A stretch of DNA of 64,000 nucleotides from Mogibacterium sp. (GTDB lineage Bacteria > Bacillota > Clostridia > Peptostreptococcales > Anaerovoracaceae), in NCBI GenBank assembly GCA_017404265.1, contig JAFRCS010000014.1, positions 1 through 64,000 of the forward strand, written 5' to 3'. The notes under the pieces were generated by a model. The model did not search any database. It saw nothing but the letters and a program-made list of their open reading frames with translations, and was not told where the DNA came from. This document shows, in pieces, positions 62,990 through 64,000 of the stretch. The position numbers and the translations under genes were made by a program. How positions within the stretch are numbered: the first letter of the stretch is position 1; each line of letters begins with the position of its first letter.

Positions 62990-63154
62990 ATGAAACTTAT
63001 AGACAAGGAATTGCTGCTAGAAGAACTGGACGAGGCAATCAGGGACTTCATGCCGAAAAACGATGATGACAATGCATTCCTGCAGGGAGTTGTAGCAGCC
63101 AGAAGGATCGTGAAGTTTATGCCGGAAGTGCCAAAGGAGGTCTGCAATGGATAG
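62990..63154 (+). CDS. Small phage hypothetical protein
   Basis: 54 residues (starting MKLIDKELLLEELDEAI). Not recognised; helical and acidic at the start. A strong ribosome-binding site GGAGGAG precedes the ATG. Its end overlaps the next ORF by 8 nt. Confidence 0.65.
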   Translation: MKLIDKELLLEELDEAIRDFMPKNDDDNAFLQGVVAARRIVKFMPEVPKEVCNG

Positions 63155-63242
63155 AGAGGATCTGCTTGAGATCATAGGCGGCATCATAGCATGGGGAGGA
63201 CTTTTCTTCATGGTATTCATGCTGAGCGTTTTAGGAGGATAG
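63147..63242 (+). CDS. Very small phage membrane protein
   Basis: 31 residues with a single hydrophobic helix (IIGGIIAWGGLFFMVFMLSV). AAAGGAGG lies in front at a proper distance. Too short for similarity to help; the overlap with neighbours and the ribosome-binding site support it. Confidence 0.55.
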   Translation: MDREDLLEIIGGIIAWGGLFFMVFMLSVLGG

Positions 63243-63246
63243 AGAA

Positions 63247-63444
63247 ATGTACGTAACAGCAAAAGAAGTGGCCCAGCATCTGGGTGTGGCTCAGAAGACT
63301 GTATATAAGTGGGCCAGACAGGGCGAGATCCCGTGCCGGAGATTCGGCAGAACAGTCAAATTCAGTATCGAAGCAATAGAAGGAGGAATTAATGGACAAA
63401 AGAGTGATCGACCAGATGTATGCAGAGAAGAAGGCATACGTTGA
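63247..63444 (+). CDS. Excisionase-like helix-turn-helix protein
   Basis: 65 residues. MYVTAKEVAQHLGVAQKTVY and WARQGEIPCRRFGRTVKF are the winged-helix (HTH_17) pattern of excisionases and small phage regulators. Starts 4 nt after the previous stop; its 3' end overlaps the next gene by 53 nt. Confidence 0.82.
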   Translation: MYVTAKEVAQHLGVAQKTVYKWARQGEIPCRRFGRTVKFSIEAIEGGINGQKSDRPDVCREEGIR

Positions 63445-63709
63445 AGATGTGCTGTGTGGAATGCTCTGTCATATGAGCGATTTCGGAAGCATCCACTATG
63501 TCAGGGACGTCATCACCAACGAGGAGTTCGTCAAGGTCGTAGAGGCTGACGGGCGCCCGTGGTACATCAACGTTACCGGCAACAGTCTTGAGGCTATCGG
63601 CAAAGAGATCTGCCGCATGGTATGCAACCAGACGCCGCACGGAGCCATCAAGGTCAGAGAGAAGCAGATCGCCATCAACAAGCTGTTCACGAAGGAGGTG
63701 CAAGTATGA
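63392..63709 (+). CDS. Phage early hypothetical protein
   Basis: 105 residues, not recognised. No membrane segment. AGGAGGAAT precedes the ATG. It overlaps the HTH gene at its start and the Gp157-like gene at its stop (ATGA). Confidence 0.7.
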   Translation: MDKRVIDQMYAEKKAYVEDVLCGMLCHMSDFGSIHYVRDVITNEEFVKVVEADGRPWYINVTGNSLEAIGKEICRMVCNQTPHGAIKVREKQIAINKLFTKEVQV

Positions 63710-64000
63710 CTTTATTCGAGATTGACAAGGCAATACTCGATTTCGAGTTCGATATCGACGAGGAAACAGGCGAGATCCTCAATGCAAATGCACTTGATGA
63801 GCTGCACATGGCAAGGGACGCCAAGATCGAGGGGATTGGACTCTGGATAAAGAACCTCCAGGCAGAAACGGAAGCAGTCAAGAATGAAAAGGACGCTATG
63901 GCCGAAAGACAGAAGCGCCTTGAGAAGAAGGTCGAAAGCCTTAAGGGATATCTGACCTATGCGCTTGCCGGAGAGAAATTCAGCACGCCAAAAGTGGCTA
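63706..64000 (+). CDS. Siphovirus Gp157-like protein (partial, cut by window end)
   Basis: 98 residues visible. An acidic N-terminus (FDIDEETGEILN) and a long charged helix (LWIKNLQAETEAVKNEKDAM... RQKRLEKKVESLKGYL) match Gp157-type proteins of Firmicute siphoviruses, some of which are linked to phage resistance in Streptococcus thermophilus. ATGA overlap with the preceding gene. Confidence 0.8.
   Translation, partial: MTLFEIDKAILDFEFDIDEETGEILNANALDELHMARDAKIEGIGLWIKNLQAETEAVKNEKDAMAERQKRLEKKVESLKGYLTYALAGEKFSTPKVA

Larger units (their letters stand above)
59504..64000. mobile_element. Left part of a siphovirus-like prophage, integrated in tandem
   Basis: From the tRNA-Ser T-arm to the window end: integrase, Abi_2 protein, mini-HExxH protein, CI-like and Cro-like regulators with divergent control, excisionase-like HTH, several small early ORFs and a Gp157-like gene. 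The right end is outside the window. The gene order (int, repressor on one strand, early genes on the other) is that of temperate siphoviruses of Firmicutes. Confidence 0.8.

Overview
The window is a chromosomal segment of a strictly anaerobic Firmicute, most likely a member of the Clostridia. The signs are an S-box leader on metK, ScpA/ScpB, SepF/DivIVA, a YlxM-Ffh pair, butyrate kinase, a reverse rubrerythrin and an oxygen-sensitive class III ribonucleotide reductase. The family cannot be fixed from sequence alone; a member of the Anaerovoracaceae/Mogibacterium group would fit, but that is a guess.

1-48.1 kb is host core. It opens with the 5S rRNA end of an rRNA operon and a large coiled-coil membrane protein. 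Next is the ylxM-ffh-rpsP-khpA-rimM-trmD translation operon, without the usual rplS at its end, and then a division operon (HlyD-like, YggS, SepF, DivIVA). A DtxR-type regulator, a reverse rubrerythrin and the anaerobic ribonucleotide reductase locus follow. In that locus the glycyl-radical segment of NrdD is not on the large chain but on its own 55-residue ORF, with its own promoter and ribosome-binding site, between nrdD and nrdG. Further on are an RNA-modification/chromosome-segregation run (RlmL-like, hydrolase, prepilin-peptidase-like, truA, scpA, scpB, rluB), a complete branched-chain amino acid ABC transporter (livJHMGF, minus strand), a kinase, an alanyl-tRNA editing protein, SAM-riboswitch-metK, dut, flavoproteins, dapB, a dCMP deaminase, typA, butyrate kinase, and an envelope cluster (transglutaminase, cardiolipin synthase, HD protein, C11 peptidase, membrane GDPD).

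48.1-59.5 kb is an integrative mobilizable element (about 11.3 kb) in a tRNA-Ser(GGA) gene. A 77-bp identical stretch of the tRNA gene flanks it. The left copy has lost its 3' end; the right copy is intact and has its own promoter, so the element seems to have supplied the 5' part of the working tRNA. It carries a tyrosine integrase, a MobV-type relaxase, a RepA-like AAA ATPase and a 1.66-kb stretch with no convincing gene. That stretch holds nine degenerate repeats at about 70-bp spacing, in an A/B order that points to a four-unit duplication. The AT-richer cargo has an HTH-TM-PASTA protein, an ECF sigma factor with a putative self-recognised promoter, its anti-sigma factor, an HTH membrane protein, a lipoprotein and two small membrane proteins.

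59.5 kb to the window end is the left part of a second element, a siphovirus-like prophage integrated in tandem at the same tRNA. It has an integrase, an Abi_2/HEPN protein, a very short HExxH protein, a CI/Cro-type switch with visible palindromic operators, an excisionase-like protein, small early genes and the start of a Gp157-like gene that runs off the end.

All calls are from reading the sequence and recalling protein families; no database search was run.
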